Source: Gemmatimonadota bacterium (GTDB lineage Bacteria > Latescibacterota > UBA2968 > UBA8231). From it: DNA of 64,000 nucleotides. How positions within the stretch are numbered: the stretch's first letter is position 1; every line of letters starts with the position of its first letter. Positions 50,824 to 61,200 of the stretch are shown piece by piece. The stretch is taken from assembly GCA_018672475.1 (NCBI GenBank), contig JABHFS010000163.1, forward strand, positions 62,001 to 126,000. The letters are read 5' to 3'. The position numbers and the translations under genes are program-made. The notes beneath the pieces were generated by a model, which did not search any database, had not been told where the DNA came from, and worked only from the letters and a program-made list of their open reading frames with translations.

Positions 50824-52800
50824 ATGATAAAAATGGCCGAAACTACACCACACAAAGAAGCATCCTCTGCCATTACTGCACGAGGATTCCTCGTCGGTTC
50901 CGTAATGAGCCTGCTCATCGCCATCGGCATCCCCTATGGTAGTATGGTGATCCAGGGGTCACGCCTAGGCCTCAGCTCGGCAACACCAGCGGCCTTCTTC
51001 CTACTCTTCGTACTGCTGCTAACCCTGCATGTTTTTTTGGGCGCGCTCAACCGAGCCTGGGCCTTCAGCCGGGGCGAACTGGTGACGATATTCGTCATGA
51101 TGGCCGTCGCCACCGCCATTCCCACTCGCGGCGTCATCGGCATGCTGTTGCCGATGATCACTGGCACCTTCTACTACGCTACCCCCGAAAACCAATGGGC
51201 CGACCAAGTCCACCCCTTCCTCTCTGGATGGATGGTGGTCTTCGACCCCGAAGCCGTCAAAGCCTTTTACGAGGGTACGCAAGGCTCATCTTCAATCCCA
51301 TGGCACGTTTGGCTGGGGCCGCTATTGCGCTGGTTTGTCTTTTACGCCGCGTTCTACGCGACCATTATTTCCGCCATTTCGATGCTGCGTCGGCAATGGG
51401 TGGACAATGAACGCCTAGTCTTTCCTTTAGCCCAGGTACCGCTGGCGCTGATCCAAGACGGGGCCGACGGTGAAAAAAAGATCCTCAAGCCCATTTTCCG
51501 CAATCCCGTGATGTGGTGTGGCCTGCTGTTGCCGCTCTTCATCAATAGCGTCAACGCCCTGCACCACTACTTTAATTTTATTGCCCCGATAGTGCCCTCG
51601 ACCAGTATCGAAATATTCAACCGCACCGCGACCCTAGGTATCCGCATCAATTTCCTGATGTTCGGTTTTGCCTACTTCATCAATTCTAATATCGCCTTCA
51701 GTCTGTGGTTTTTCTATTTGCTGCACGTGGTACAGGAGAGCCTGTTTACCTATGTCGGCATCTTCAACCCCGAAGAATTGGGTCCTTGGACCGGCTCCGG
51801 ACCGGTCGGCGCAATTATGGGGCATCAGATGATGGGCGCGCTTATCACCCTGGTCTGCTACGGCCTGTGGACTGCCCGCCCGCACTTGCGCGATGTCTTC
51901 CACAAGGCGCTTACCGGCGACGAGCGCATCGACGACTCGCAGGAAATCCTCTCCTATCGGGCGTCGGTCGTTCTCTTTTTCGCCGGGATCGGCATTATGG
52001 GCTACTGGTTGTGGCAATCGGGGATTCCCGCATGGATCGTGCCCTTCTTCCTCTTTTCCACGCTGGTCATCTTTATCGGGCTGGCCCGGGTAATCGCCGA
52101 GGCCGGCTTGCCCACCGTGACCCCAGAAATGGTGCCCGCCGGTTTTGTCGTATCGAGCGTCGGCGTCCCGGCGCTGGGGCCGGCCGGTATGGTCGCCACC
52201 GGCTACACCTTTGTCTGGGCCGGGGACCTATTGATTTTCATGACCGCACCTTTGGCCAATGGTCTGCGCTTAGGCAGCGACCTCAAAGGCTCGCGCCGCG
52301 GCCTCTTTTGGGCCATCGTCACCGCCATGCTCATCAGTCTCGTCGCCTCGTGCTGGTTTATGCTGCATATAGCCTATCGCGACGGCGCGCTCAATTTGCA
52401 CCCGCAATATTTCACCGGTTTTGCCGCCTACCCCTCCGATTTCGCTGCCAAAAAACTCGCGACCCCCACCGGTCCGGATCTAATCGGCTGGCTATGGACG
52501 GGTTTTGGCGCGTTAATAATGGGGGGCCTAATGGCCGCCCGCCATTATTTCATATGGTGGCCTTTCCACCCGCTGGGTTTCGCGGTGAGCACCGGCTGGG
52601 TGATGAACAGCATTTGGTTTTCTATATTTTTAGCTTGGTTGATCAAAATCACCGCCCTAAAATACGGTGGTCCCCGCACCTACGCTCTGACCCGTCCGTT
52701 CTTTATCGGGGTGGTCATCGGTCAATTCGTCGCCGCCGGTCTCTGGCTGGTCATCGACGGGTTCACGGGGATGGTCGGCAACTCAGTACCTGTATATTAA
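50824..52800 (+). CDS. DUF6785-like polytopic membrane protein (copy 2)
   Basis: A 658-aa membrane protein with about 12-14 hydrophobic segments, paralogous to the 46117 protein. Shared blocks include GSRLGLSSATPAAFFLLFVL, MMAVATAIPTRGVIGMLLPM, LRRQWVDNERLVFPLAQVPL and VIAEAGLPTVTPEMVPAGFV. The end (FTGMVGNSVPVY) also matches. It starts at ATG 50824 or 50833. It lies 21 bases upstream of the parvulin lipoprotein gene, so it may be the first gene of the surface-protein row that runs to the window's end. A transport role is inferred from topology only. Confidence 0.8.
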   Translation: MIKMAETTPHKEASSAITARGFLVGSVMSLLIAIGIPYGSMVIQGSRLGLSSATPAAFFLLFVLLLTLHVFLGALNRAWAFSRGELVTIFVMMAVATAIPTRGVIGMLLPMITGTFYYATPENQWADQVHPFLSGWMVVFDPEAVKAFYEGTQGSSSIPWHVWLGPLLRWFVFYAAFYATIISAISMLRRQWVDNERLVFPLAQVPLALIQDGADGEKKILKPIFRNPVMWCGLLLPLFINSVNALHHYFNFIAPIVPSTSIEIFNRTATLGIRINFLMFGFAYFINSNIAFSLWFFYLLHVVQESLFTYVGIFNPEELGPWTGSGPVGAIMGHQMMGALITLVCYGLWTARPHLRDVFHKALTGDERIDDSQEILSYRASVVLFFAGIGIMGYWLWQSGIPAWIVPFFLFSTLVIFIGLARVIAEAGLPTVTPEMVPAGFVVSSVGVPALGPAGMVATGYTFVWAGDLLIFMTAPLANGLRLGSDLKGSRRGLFWAIVTAMLISLVASCWFMLHIAYRDGALNLHPQYFTGFAAYPSDFAAKKLATPTGPDLIGWLWTGFGALIMGGLMAARHYFIWWPFHPLGFAVSTGWVMNSIWFSIFLAWLIKITALKYGGPRTYALTRPFFIGVVIGQFVAAGLWLVIDGFTGMVGNSVPVY

Positions 52801-52821
52801 ATAAGATATTCGGAGGAATAC

Positions 52822-54462
52822 ATGCGTTTAGTTGGCATCTTGTCTTTCGCACTCTGTTTCGGTGGCTGCACCGCAGAGGACAAACCCGTGGCCACCGTTG
52901 GCGAGCGGGCCATTTCCGCCGAGCAATTACAGGCCTTCGTCGGCAGACTGCCCGACGGCCTCAAAAGCAAGGAGGGTGGCGATGCCGCCAGACGCGGATA
53001 CCTTCAGTCGCTCATCGACCGCCAACTGCTGCTCACCGAAGCGGAGACGCACGGCATGGACACGCTCAAGGCGGTCCAACGCAAGGTTCGCGAGGCGGTT
53101 GACGCGCGAGTCATCGTGCTCTACCGGGCGCGTTTTCTCGCCCCCGAGGCGACCGTCGCCGAAGAAGAGGTCCGCCGCGTGTTCAACGACGACGGCTATC
53201 ACCGCGAACGCAAACTCAACGCCATTCTCGTCCGCACCCGGGCCGAGATCGAACAAGTCGCGGTCGAACTCGCCGCCGGCCAACCCTTCGCCGAAGTAGC
53301 CCGCGCCCACTCGCTCGACAAACGTTCCTCCGAACAGGGCGGCCAACTCGGTTTTATCGGCCGAGAAGCAGCACCTGGGCTGCATGTCCCGGCCGAATTA
53401 TTCAACTCTCTACCGACGAACGAGCTTTCCAAACCCCTCCCAGCCGGGCGAAGCTGGCACATTATACGCTTCACTGAAGACCGTCCTACGCCCTATGAAC
53501 GCTACCGTCCCCTTATCGAAAACATGCTCTTCACCGAACGCATGACCGCGGTTCAAGCCGAGCATTTTGAACAGCTAAAGGAATCTACAGCCGCCGCGCT
53601 GGACCAGGCAGGTTTCCGCTTGATGCTCGACGGAGCCCGCCGTCTCGACATAAGCGGCCTAGATACGAGCGAGGCGACACTCTATACCTATGGCGAGGAT
53701 CGAGTCACTATTGCCGCGGCTTGGCAGGCCCTACAGCGAATCAACGCGCAGAATAGCCTCAAGGACAGCGTTCGCGCCCTAGGCACGCTCGAACGTATGG
53801 TCCTCAACCCGTCTCTCCTGCGCCGGGCGGCACGCGACGAGGGTCTTTATACAGAACCCGAGATGCACCGCCTTGAACGCCGGGTGCGCGACAATACGCT
53901 ACTCGACGCGGTGCGCAACCGCTTCGCCGCTATCGACTTGCTCACCGACGCCGAAGTCTGGGAATTCTACGATGCCAACCCCAACCGCTTCTACCACGAG
54001 GAGGCCATTGAAGTCGAGGAATTGCTCATTCGCGACCTGACCGACGCCGTCGATATCAAGGAGCGCATCGCCGCCGGCACCTCCTTTGCGGAATTCGCCG
54101 ACCGCAGCGTACGCAAGAGCGCCGTCAACACCCAGGCCCATTTCCATTTTCATCCCCGCGACAAGTCGGTCTACCCCAAACTGGTGCCGGCCATCTTCGG
54201 CGCCCAACAGGGCCAATTGATGGGGCCGCTCAGGGTTCAGGGCGGTTATGCGCTCTTTCGCGTCAATGGCAAAAAGCCCGGCGGCGTCGAACCCTACGAG
54301 CAGATCCAACGCCAGGCTCGCGGGCTCCTGCGACGGGAACGCGAAAACCGAGCGTTTGACGACCTGGTCAAAGACCTGCGCCAGCGCCACGCCGCGCAGA
54401 TCAAGATAGACCAGAGCCAATTGCGACAAGCCCTTCCCGACTCGCTGGTCCCAGGCCCCTGA
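52822..54462 (+). CDS. Parvulin-type peptidyl-prolyl isomerase lipoprotein
   Basis: A 546-aa lipoprotein chaperone of the SurA/PrsA/PpiC group. The signal ILSFALCFGGCTAED ends in a lipobox Cys. An N-terminal helical chaperone part (LIDRQLLLTEAETHGMDTLK) is followed by one parvulin domain (residues about 130-225; RKLNAILVRTRAEIEQV, HSLDKRSSEQGGQLGFIGRE). A second, more divergent parvulin-like domain lies at about 395-490 (EAIEVEELLIRDLTDAVDIK, VRVQ-type GPLRVQGGYALFRVNGKKPG). It probably assists folding or delivery of the exported proteins encoded next. The following TPR gene starts three bases after its stop. Confidence 0.9.
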   Translation: MRLVGILSFALCFGGCTAEDKPVATVGERAISAEQLQAFVGRLPDGLKSKEGGDAARRGYLQSLIDRQLLLTEAETHGMDTLKAVQRKVREAVDARVIVLYRARFLAPEATVAEEEVRRVFNDDGYHRERKLNAILVRTRAEIEQVAVELAAGQPFAEVARAHSLDKRSSEQGGQLGFIGREAAPGLHVPAELFNSLPTNELSKPLPAGRSWHIIRFTEDRPTPYERYRPLIENMLFTERMTAVQAEHFEQLKESTAAALDQAGFRLMLDGARRLDISGLDTSEATLYTYGEDRVTIAAAWQALQRINAQNSLKDSVRALGTLERMVLNPSLLRRAARDEGLYTEPEMHRLERRVRDNTLLDAVRNRFAAIDLLTDAEVWEFYDANPNRFYHEEAIEVEELLIRDLTDAVDIKERIAAGTSFAEFADRSVRKSAVNTQAHFHFHPRDKSVYPKLVPAIFGAQQGQLMGPLRVQGGYALFRVNGKKPGGVEPYEQIQRQARGLLRRERENRAFDDLVKDLRQRHAAQIKIDQSQLRQALPDSLVPGP

Positions 54463-54465
54463 CGG

Positions 54466-55926
54466 ATGCGGATCGGCCTGTTGTTGACCCTGATCTCGCT
54501 GGGTTGTGGCGACGGAGGCAATGTATCGGAGATCCCTGACAACGCGCAAAACCTCCAAGAGGCAGTCCGTTTGCGCAGTCAGGGATCGATCTTTTTGCAA
54601 CAAGGTCGCCCGGCACGGGCCCTTGAGGCACTCGCGCAAGCGGTCCGGCTCGATTCCTCCGCGAGCCCTGCGCATTTCAATAAGGGTTTAGCCCACGTCC
54701 GCCTACAAGATCACCCCGCCGCCATCGCCTCTTTTGAACGCGCCATCGCCATCGAGCCGAAAAACCCCCGTTTCCTCTTCGCCTTGGCCGCCGCGCTGCG
54801 TTCGCAACACCGCTATCTCGAAGCGGGCACTTTCTTCGAACAAGCCATCGCGCAACAGCCCGACCACGCCGAATACCATTTCAATCTGGGCGAAGTGCGC
54901 CGGGCGACCAGCGATTTCGCCGGCGCCCGTGAGGCCTTCTCCCGCACCCTCGAACTGGCCCCTGGCCACCTAGAAGCCCGTTATTATCACAGCGACCTGC
55001 TCGCCCGCGACCAGGAATTAGCCGCCGCGCGCCTAGGTTTTACCTCGCTCTTAGACCAAAGTCCCCAACATTTCCAGGGCTTGCTGGGCCTGGGCAGTTT
55101 GTTGATCAAACTAGGCGAAGCGCAACAGGCCGCGGCGATCCTCGAACGCGCCATCGCCGCCAAACCACACGATCCCGGCCCGCACTATCTCCTCGCCCAG
55201 GCCTACGAGCAAGCAGACCAGCCGCAAGAAGCCGCTAAGGTCCGTGAGCGCTTCCAACGGCTGGGCGCAGCCGAACGCCACCTCAACCAGGGCACGATCT
55301 ACCTGCGCCGCCGCAAGTGGGCCAAAGCGACAGCCGAACTAGAACGCGCCCTACAAAATGACTCTACTTCCGTCACCGCCCGCCTCCGCCTAGCGCAAGT
55401 CCACTGGCAACAACAGCGCCCCGATAAATCGATCGCATTATTAGAGCAGGCCATTGATCTGGAACCCGAGCACCTAGAAACCCGCTTAGCGCTGGGCGAG
55501 CAACAACTGCGCACAGGGGCCCTAGCCACCTCCATAGCGCATTTTGCCCATGCCCTCAAGCTCGCCCCGGATTCATTTACCGCCGCCTATGGCCTGGGCA
55601 AAGCGCGTTGGCAACACGGGGATCTAACCGGTGCCGTCGACGCCCTGCGCCAGAGCCTGGCCCTCGATCCGGACTATCGCGACGCGCACTATGCTCTAGG
55701 CTTGGTCTACGTGCGGCTCGAGCGCTTCGACGATGCCCGGATCAGCTTCACCCACAGTGCGACCATCGACTCCACCCATGCCGAGTCGCATTATGGACTG
55801 GCCTTGCTACATATGCAACAAGGGCAAAAAAACTTAGCTCGCCAGGGTCTGGAAAAGGTGCTCGCATTGCAGCCCGAACACCAACGCGCGCGCGCCAAAC
55901 TTACTGTGTTGGGTAGCCAGTTGTGA
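54466..55926 (+). CDS. TPR-repeat lipoprotein
   Basis: A 486-aa lipoprotein built almost wholly of tetratricopeptide repeats. The signal is LLLTLISLGCGDGG with a lipobox Cys. About 12 repeats follow, with the expected A-x3-Y/F-x2-G pattern: ALEALAQAVRLDSSASPAHF, ASFERAIAIEPKNPRFLFAL, EAFSRTLELAPGHLEARYY and later TGAVDALRQSLALDPDYRDA. It is a protein-protein interaction scaffold in the periplasm or outer membrane. Its stop overlaps the GTG of the next gene (GTGA), and it starts three bases after the parvulin gene, so all are coupled. Confidence 0.9.
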   Translation: MRIGLLLTLISLGCGDGGNVSEIPDNAQNLQEAVRLRSQGSIFLQQGRPARALEALAQAVRLDSSASPAHFNKGLAHVRLQDHPAAIASFERAIAIEPKNPRFLFALAAALRSQHRYLEAGTFFEQAIAQQPDHAEYHFNLGEVRRATSDFAGAREAFSRTLELAPGHLEARYYHSDLLARDQELAAARLGFTSLLDQSPQHFQGLLGLGSLLIKLGEAQQAAAILERAIAAKPHDPGPHYLLAQAYEQADQPQEAAKVRERFQRLGAAERHLNQGTIYLRRRKWAKATAELERALQNDSTSVTARLRLAQVHWQQQRPDKSIALLEQAIDLEPEHLETRLALGEQQLRTGALATSIAHFAHALKLAPDSFTAAYGLGKARWQHGDLTGAVDALRQSLALDPDYRDAHYALGLVYVRLERFDDARISFTHSATIDSTHAESHYGLALLHMQQGQKNLARQGLEKVLALQPEHQRARAKLTVLGSQL

Positions 55927-58250
55927 ACCGCGGACTCGCGATCGCGCTTATAGCAACTCTGTGTTCTAGTTGCCAAAACCCGGAAAAACCCGCCAGCGAC
56001 GTACTCTACGAACAAGCCCTAGCCTTGATGCACCAAAACCGTTTCGCCACCGCCGAACCCCTGCTCTATCGCGTCTTAGAGCTGGCACCCGACAGTACGA
56101 TCGCCAGTATCCGCCTCGGCGAAGCCCAGATGCGCCAAGGGCACCGGCAAAACGCCGCCCGCATCCTCGACGCATTGCCCGCCGTTGCCCGCCGGCGCCC
56201 CGAAGCCCGCGTGCTTGAAGCCCGCCTGCTCGCCTTCGCAGGTTTCGCACAGGAGGCGGAACTTGCCGTAGATCAGATCCTCAATGACTACCCCGCCTCA
56301 CTTGAAGGCCGTCTGCTACTGGCCGAGCTCTATCTGCAAGCTGCGGCAACCATGAACCTCGAACGCGCCAGCGCCATGTGCAGCCAGGCCCTTATCAGCC
56401 AACCCGAACACCGCGACGCACTCTATCTTCTGCTACAGGCGACGCTGCGCCTAGGCCGTTTCACTGCCGCCCTCGAACGCAGCCAGACCCTCCTAGAAGC
56501 CTATCCCGACCAGGGTTCAGCGCACCTATTAGCCGGCACTGCTGCACTGTGGGCCGATGACGAACGTGCCCTACCTTGGCTCGAACGAGCGGTCGATCTC
56601 TCACTAGACCGCCCCACCCAGCGACTCGAAGCCCTGTGGCTGCTCAAAGTAGCCTATGATCGACGAAATGGTTATCCGCCAACGCTAGCGGCCCGATATC
56701 GCTTTCATACGTATAGCCCACCGACAGCACCGACCGACCTGCACTTTAGCGATATCGGGCGCGAGGCCGGGGTCGGTAAAAAAGATCGAGGACGCGGCAA
56801 TGCCTGGATCGACTTCGATCTCGACGGCGACCTCGACCTCTTTAGCGTTGGCATTCACATCGAGCATGCGCTCTACCGCAACGACGGCAAGCGATTTGCC
56901 GATGTGACGCAGGCACAAGGGCTTGCCGATCCGCGCGGCGGCTGGGCTGCATCGGCCGCTGATTTTGACAACGACGGCGACGACGATCTTTTTACCAGCC
57001 GCGATGCCTGGGAAGGAAGAGCACCCAATTCTTTATACCGCAATGATTTAGGATCTTTTTCAGACATCGCCCTGCACGCTGGATTAGCTGATTCCGTCGA
57101 CAGTTTTACCGCTACCTGGCTCGATTTCGACCTCGATGGCTATTTGGATTTGTATGTGGCTAATGGCATCAGTGGCAGTGGACTAGGAAATTCCCTATTG
57201 CACAATCAAAAAAACGGTACATTCCTTGATAAGGCCGCCGCTGCCGGCGTTGCCGATACCAGCAAAACCATCGGCACCGCCGCCGGCGACTTCGACGGAG
57301 ATGGCTTTATCGATCTCTACGCGGCCAATATCGGCGAACTCAATCGTCTCTACCGCAATGTCGGGGACGGCACCTTCAGCGATGTCGCCGAATCGGCAGG
57401 AGTCCTTTTTCCGGTTGAAGGAAGTTATGTGGCTTTTTTCTTTGATCTTGACAACGACGGCCAACTCGACCTCTTTGTTTCGACTATGAGTGCCTTTCCC
57501 GACGTTCTCAATAGCCTCGTCACCGGCGAGGCCATCGAACCCAACCGCCCCTTTCTATACCACAACATGGGCGACGGAACCTTTACCGACATTACCGCAC
57601 CCGCCGGCCTGGCCCGATCCTTCGGCTCGATGGCCGCCGGCTCCGGCGATGTCGACAACGACGGCTTCGTGGATATCTACCTGGCCAACGGCGGACCCCA
57701 GCTATCCCGTCTCGAGCCCAATGCGCTCTTCCGCAATATGGGCGACGGCACTTTCCGCGATATTACCGCCACTTCGGGCACCGGCAGCCTTGGCAAAGGC
57801 CACGGGTCGACCTTCGCCGATTTCGACCGGGACGGCGACCTCGACCTCTACGCCGGCCTCGGCGGCCATTACGACGCCGATGCCTGGGCCAATATTCTCT
57901 ATCGCAACGACGGTCCCGCGCATCATTATCTTGAGATCGAATTAGAAGGCACTCGCAGTAATCGCAATGGCTTGGGCGCCCGCGTCGCGGCCCACGTCGG
58001 GACACGTACCATCAGGGCCGCCCACCAAAGCGGTTTCGGTTTTGGCACCAGCAACGGACCTGCCCTACATTTAGGCTTGGGGTCTGCAACCCACATCGAC
58101 AGTCTGGATTTACATTGGCCAAGCGGCACACATCAGCGTTTTTTCGACCTGCCCGCCGATTGCAGCATCCATATCGTCGAACCGAGCACAGCAAAAGGCC
58201 TTACCGGAACAACCGATCCGGCCTACAAAATCTCTTGGAGGCAACCATGA
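55923..58250 (+). CDS. TPR + FG-GAP/VCBS + ASPIC/UnbV (CRTAC1-like) lipoprotein
   Basis: A 775-aa lipoprotein (signal LATALC-type ending TLCSSCQN). Residues about 25-240 are TPR-like helices (ATAEPLLYRVLELAPDSTIA). Residues about 275-660 hold at least seven calcium-binding FG-GAP/VCBS turns: DFDLDGDLDLFSVG, DFDNDGDDDLFTS, DFDLDGYLDLYVA, DFDGDGFIDLYAA, DLDNDGQLDLFVS, DVDNDGFVDIYLA and DFDRDGDLDLYAG. These form a beta-propeller. The C-terminus is an ASPIC/UnbV domain (NRNGLGARVAAHVGTRTIRA, SLDLHWPSGTHQRF). The GTG start overlaps the previous stop. The role is likely surface adhesion or scaffolding. Confidence 0.92.
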   Translation: MNRGLAIALIATLCSSCQNPEKPASDVLYEQALALMHQNRFATAEPLLYRVLELAPDSTIASIRLGEAQMRQGHRQNAARILDALPAVARRRPEARVLEARLLAFAGFAQEAELAVDQILNDYPASLEGRLLLAELYLQAAATMNLERASAMCSQALISQPEHRDALYLLLQATLRLGRFTAALERSQTLLEAYPDQGSAHLLAGTAALWADDERALPWLERAVDLSLDRPTQRLEALWLLKVAYDRRNGYPPTLAARYRFHTYSPPTAPTDLHFSDIGREAGVGKKDRGRGNAWIDFDLDGDLDLFSVGIHIEHALYRNDGKRFADVTQAQGLADPRGGWAASAADFDNDGDDDLFTSRDAWEGRAPNSLYRNDLGSFSDIALHAGLADSVDSFTATWLDFDLDGYLDLYVANGISGSGLGNSLLHNQKNGTFLDKAAAAGVADTSKTIGTAAGDFDGDGFIDLYAANIGELNRLYRNVGDGTFSDVAESAGVLFPVEGSYVAFFFDLDNDGQLDLFVSTMSAFPDVLNSLVTGEAIEPNRPFLYHNMGDGTFTDITAPAGLARSFGSMAAGSGDVDNDGFVDIYLANGGPQLSRLEPNALFRNMGDGTFRDITATSGTGSLGKGHGSTFADFDRDGDLDLYAGLGGHYDADAWANILYRNDGPAHHYLEIELEGTRSNRNGLGARVAAHVGTRTIRAAHQSGFGFGTSNGPALHLGLGSATHIDSLDLHWPSGTHQRFFDLPADCSIHIVEPSTAKGLTGTTDPAYKISWRQP

Positions 58251-61200
58251 GACCTGCTCACATACGGCTCTTCTTACTTTTCTGCGGGATCTACTTATCG
58301 TCATCCATACCCACTGGCGCGCAACAGGGCCACCGTGTAACCACCCGCGCGGTGACCGTCAATTCAACAACCCAGTGGAACAATTGGCAATTGCCCACCC
58401 ACGCCGTCGATTTTACCGCCGACGGCGCGGTTAAACCGCATTTTTTTCGCGAGCGTTTCGACATTCTAGACGACCTGGAGACTTTTACCCGGCCGATTAT
58501 CGACTTTCGGCGACGGCGCGGGCAAAACGCCACCCTCAACGTCGACAGTACCGAAACCTTCGATGTCAAGGGCAAAATCATCCTCGACAACAAGGACATC
58601 CCGGTTTATTCCTACTTCTTCCGCCCCGGTATCAGTCGCGTCGGTTCCAATCCCACCACTGCTGCCAATATCCTCGACGACGACCCGACGACCTTCTGGG
58701 AACCTAACCCGCAAGACCCGCTCGACGACTGGTGGATCGAGGTCGATTTAGGCAGAGTGGTCACCGTCGACTCGCTCGTGCTGCATTTCGTCGACGAAAC
58801 ATTGGGCGATCCCTTTTTTCAGTTCAGGATCCTCGCCGCGCCCGATCAGGAACCCGTGATAGAACACGTCAACAAACTCACTTTCGAACGGGTCGCCAGC
58901 ACCAGAGCCCCCAATCGCGACCAGCGAACTTTTCGCTTCGGGTTCGACCAACTCAAAGCCGACCCCGCTTGGGCGGGCAAGATGGTACAGACGATCCGCA
59001 TTATCGTCAGCGACACTCGAGGCAATCGCGGCGTGCTGGTCAGCGCCGACGAATGGCAGGCCCTGCCGCTCGACGAGCAGGGGGAAATCGTCTACTTCAT
59101 CCGCGATCAACAAGGTTTTGAAGAACCGGTCGAACAGGCGACCTACGAGACCCTGGAGGTCGAACGCCAAGGCCGCCAGGACCACTATCGCCGCGAGCGA
59201 CCCCGCTTGGCCGGGATCGAGGTCTGGGGATTCGGCGACAATATCAGCCCCGGCATGATCGCCGGCGGCGGCAACCTCGCGCTGACCGGTGACGGCTTCC
59301 TGCCCGGCCCGGCCTTCGACGGCGACTTCAACACTAGCTTTCTGCACCTGGTCTGGTCGCCAACGATCGATCGCGGCATACTCACCGCCGACATGGGAGC
59401 CACTTTCTGGCTCGACGCCATGCGCATCTCCGCCGCCCGACCGCAACCCTTTATCGACGGCTACTTGATTCGCGGTTCGGACGGTTCTCGCGACACCCGC
59501 GGCCGAATCAAATGGACCCGCCTGAGTCCACGCTCCCGCGAAGACAACAGCTCGGATCGCTTTGAGCACATTATCGACGTCTACGACCAGACTCCTCAAT
59601 TGCGCTTCCTAGAAATGAGCATCATCTCCTCCGATCCGCGTCGTCGGGGCGGCTACAACACCGGTCCGACCATTGTCGAATACCAACTTTTCACCACCGC
59701 CTACCCCGCCGAAGTCGAACTAACTTCGAATCTGGTCTCGTTGCCCGGTGCTCGAAATTTCGGTGCCATAAGCTGGGATGCCGATACCCCACCGAGCACA
59801 AGCCTAGAGATCCGCACCCGCACCGGCGACTTGCTCGGCAAAGTCGTGCGTTATTTCGACAAAAACGGCATCGAGCTTACCTTCAACTCCTGGAAAAACC
59901 TACTCGGGAGTTTCAAGGGGCCGGCCGACACCACTTTCGTACCAACCAGCGGTTGGAGCCCATGGAGCCGCGCCTACCAACAATCCGGCGATATAGTCAC
60001 TTCTCCCGGCCTGCGCAAATTCATGCAGATCCAGGTCAAAATGCTCACTACCGACCGCAATACCGCCGCTGCGATCCGCTCGCTCGAAGTCGAATTGCTC
60101 AATCCCGTCGCAGAGCGGATCACGGCCGAGCTGTGGCCGGCTAAAGTAGAAATTCCAGGGGCCCGAGAAACCTTTGACGTCTTCGCCCAACCCAATTTTA
60201 TCGAGTCACCCGTCAGTTCGCGCAGTTCCGGATTCGACGAGATCCTGCTCACTATGCCGGCGTCACAAAATCTTGAGCTGCTAGAATTCGGAATCGGCAA
60301 CGGCGAGGACGAAGAAACTTTCGGTGCTGGAACCGAGTCGGGCGTACTCACCTCCACCGACAACCGCCAGATCCAAGTCCAAGCCAATGGCGGCGACTCG
60401 ATCCTCGTGCGCTTGGATGCCCGGCTCAATATCCTGCCCGACGCCGCCCGCACCTATAACCGGGTAACCGTCGAGGGCGAGCAAGTGCCCGTAACCCAAG
60501 ACGGCCTGCCATTGACCGGTGCCGCTTATGGCACGCTCGACGAAGACGAACAAGGTGATATCCGTTATTTCCGCCGGCGCGGCGACACGCTTACCGAGAC
60601 CGACCAGACCAGTTATCGCGATCTCCCCATAGAAGAACAGGGGCCGGTGCGTTTTTTCCGTCTGCTGCGCGGCGACGGCGCCCAGTTCCCTTTCAACGAG
60701 CGTGGCGACTCGCTCGATACCGTGGCCTACAACAGCCTGCAGACCGCTTCACGTGGTGTCGTTACCGGGCTCGGCCAACGCCTCCGCCTGCGTTTTTCGG
60801 CGCCCGTCTTCCTCAACGGTACGACGCTGCGCATGGCCGTACGCAATACCGCCGGCGGCACCGACCTTACCACGCCGTGGCAGTCCGTCGAATCGGGCAA
60901 TGCCGACGCCGGCATCGGCAGCAATACCTTGGCGATCAACGTGCCCATAGGCGGCAGCTTAGTCGATGCCCTGACCATAGGCCCGAATCCCTTTACGCCC
61001 AATGGGGATCAGATCAACGATTCTGCTGAAATATCACTGGAAATCTTCAAGCTGACGACGAGCCGCGCCCTCGATGTCCGCATCTTCACCTTAGACGGCC
61101 GCCCGGTATGGCAAGGCCAGCAAATGGTGCTCAGCGGCCGAACCACTATACACTGGAACGGCACCGACGACAGCGGGAAAATCGTGCCACCCGGCCTCTA

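Noticed and set aside
53899-54675. Minus-strand open frame spanning the parvulin and TPR genes
   Set aside because: Runs across two well-supported plus-strand lipoprotein genes and has no recognisable domain.
58748-59599. Minus-strand open frame of 283 codons within the discoidin/FlgD-Ig gene
   Set aside because: Antisense shadow caused by GC-rich third positions; low-complexity Val/Ala/Asp/Gly content and no start signal.
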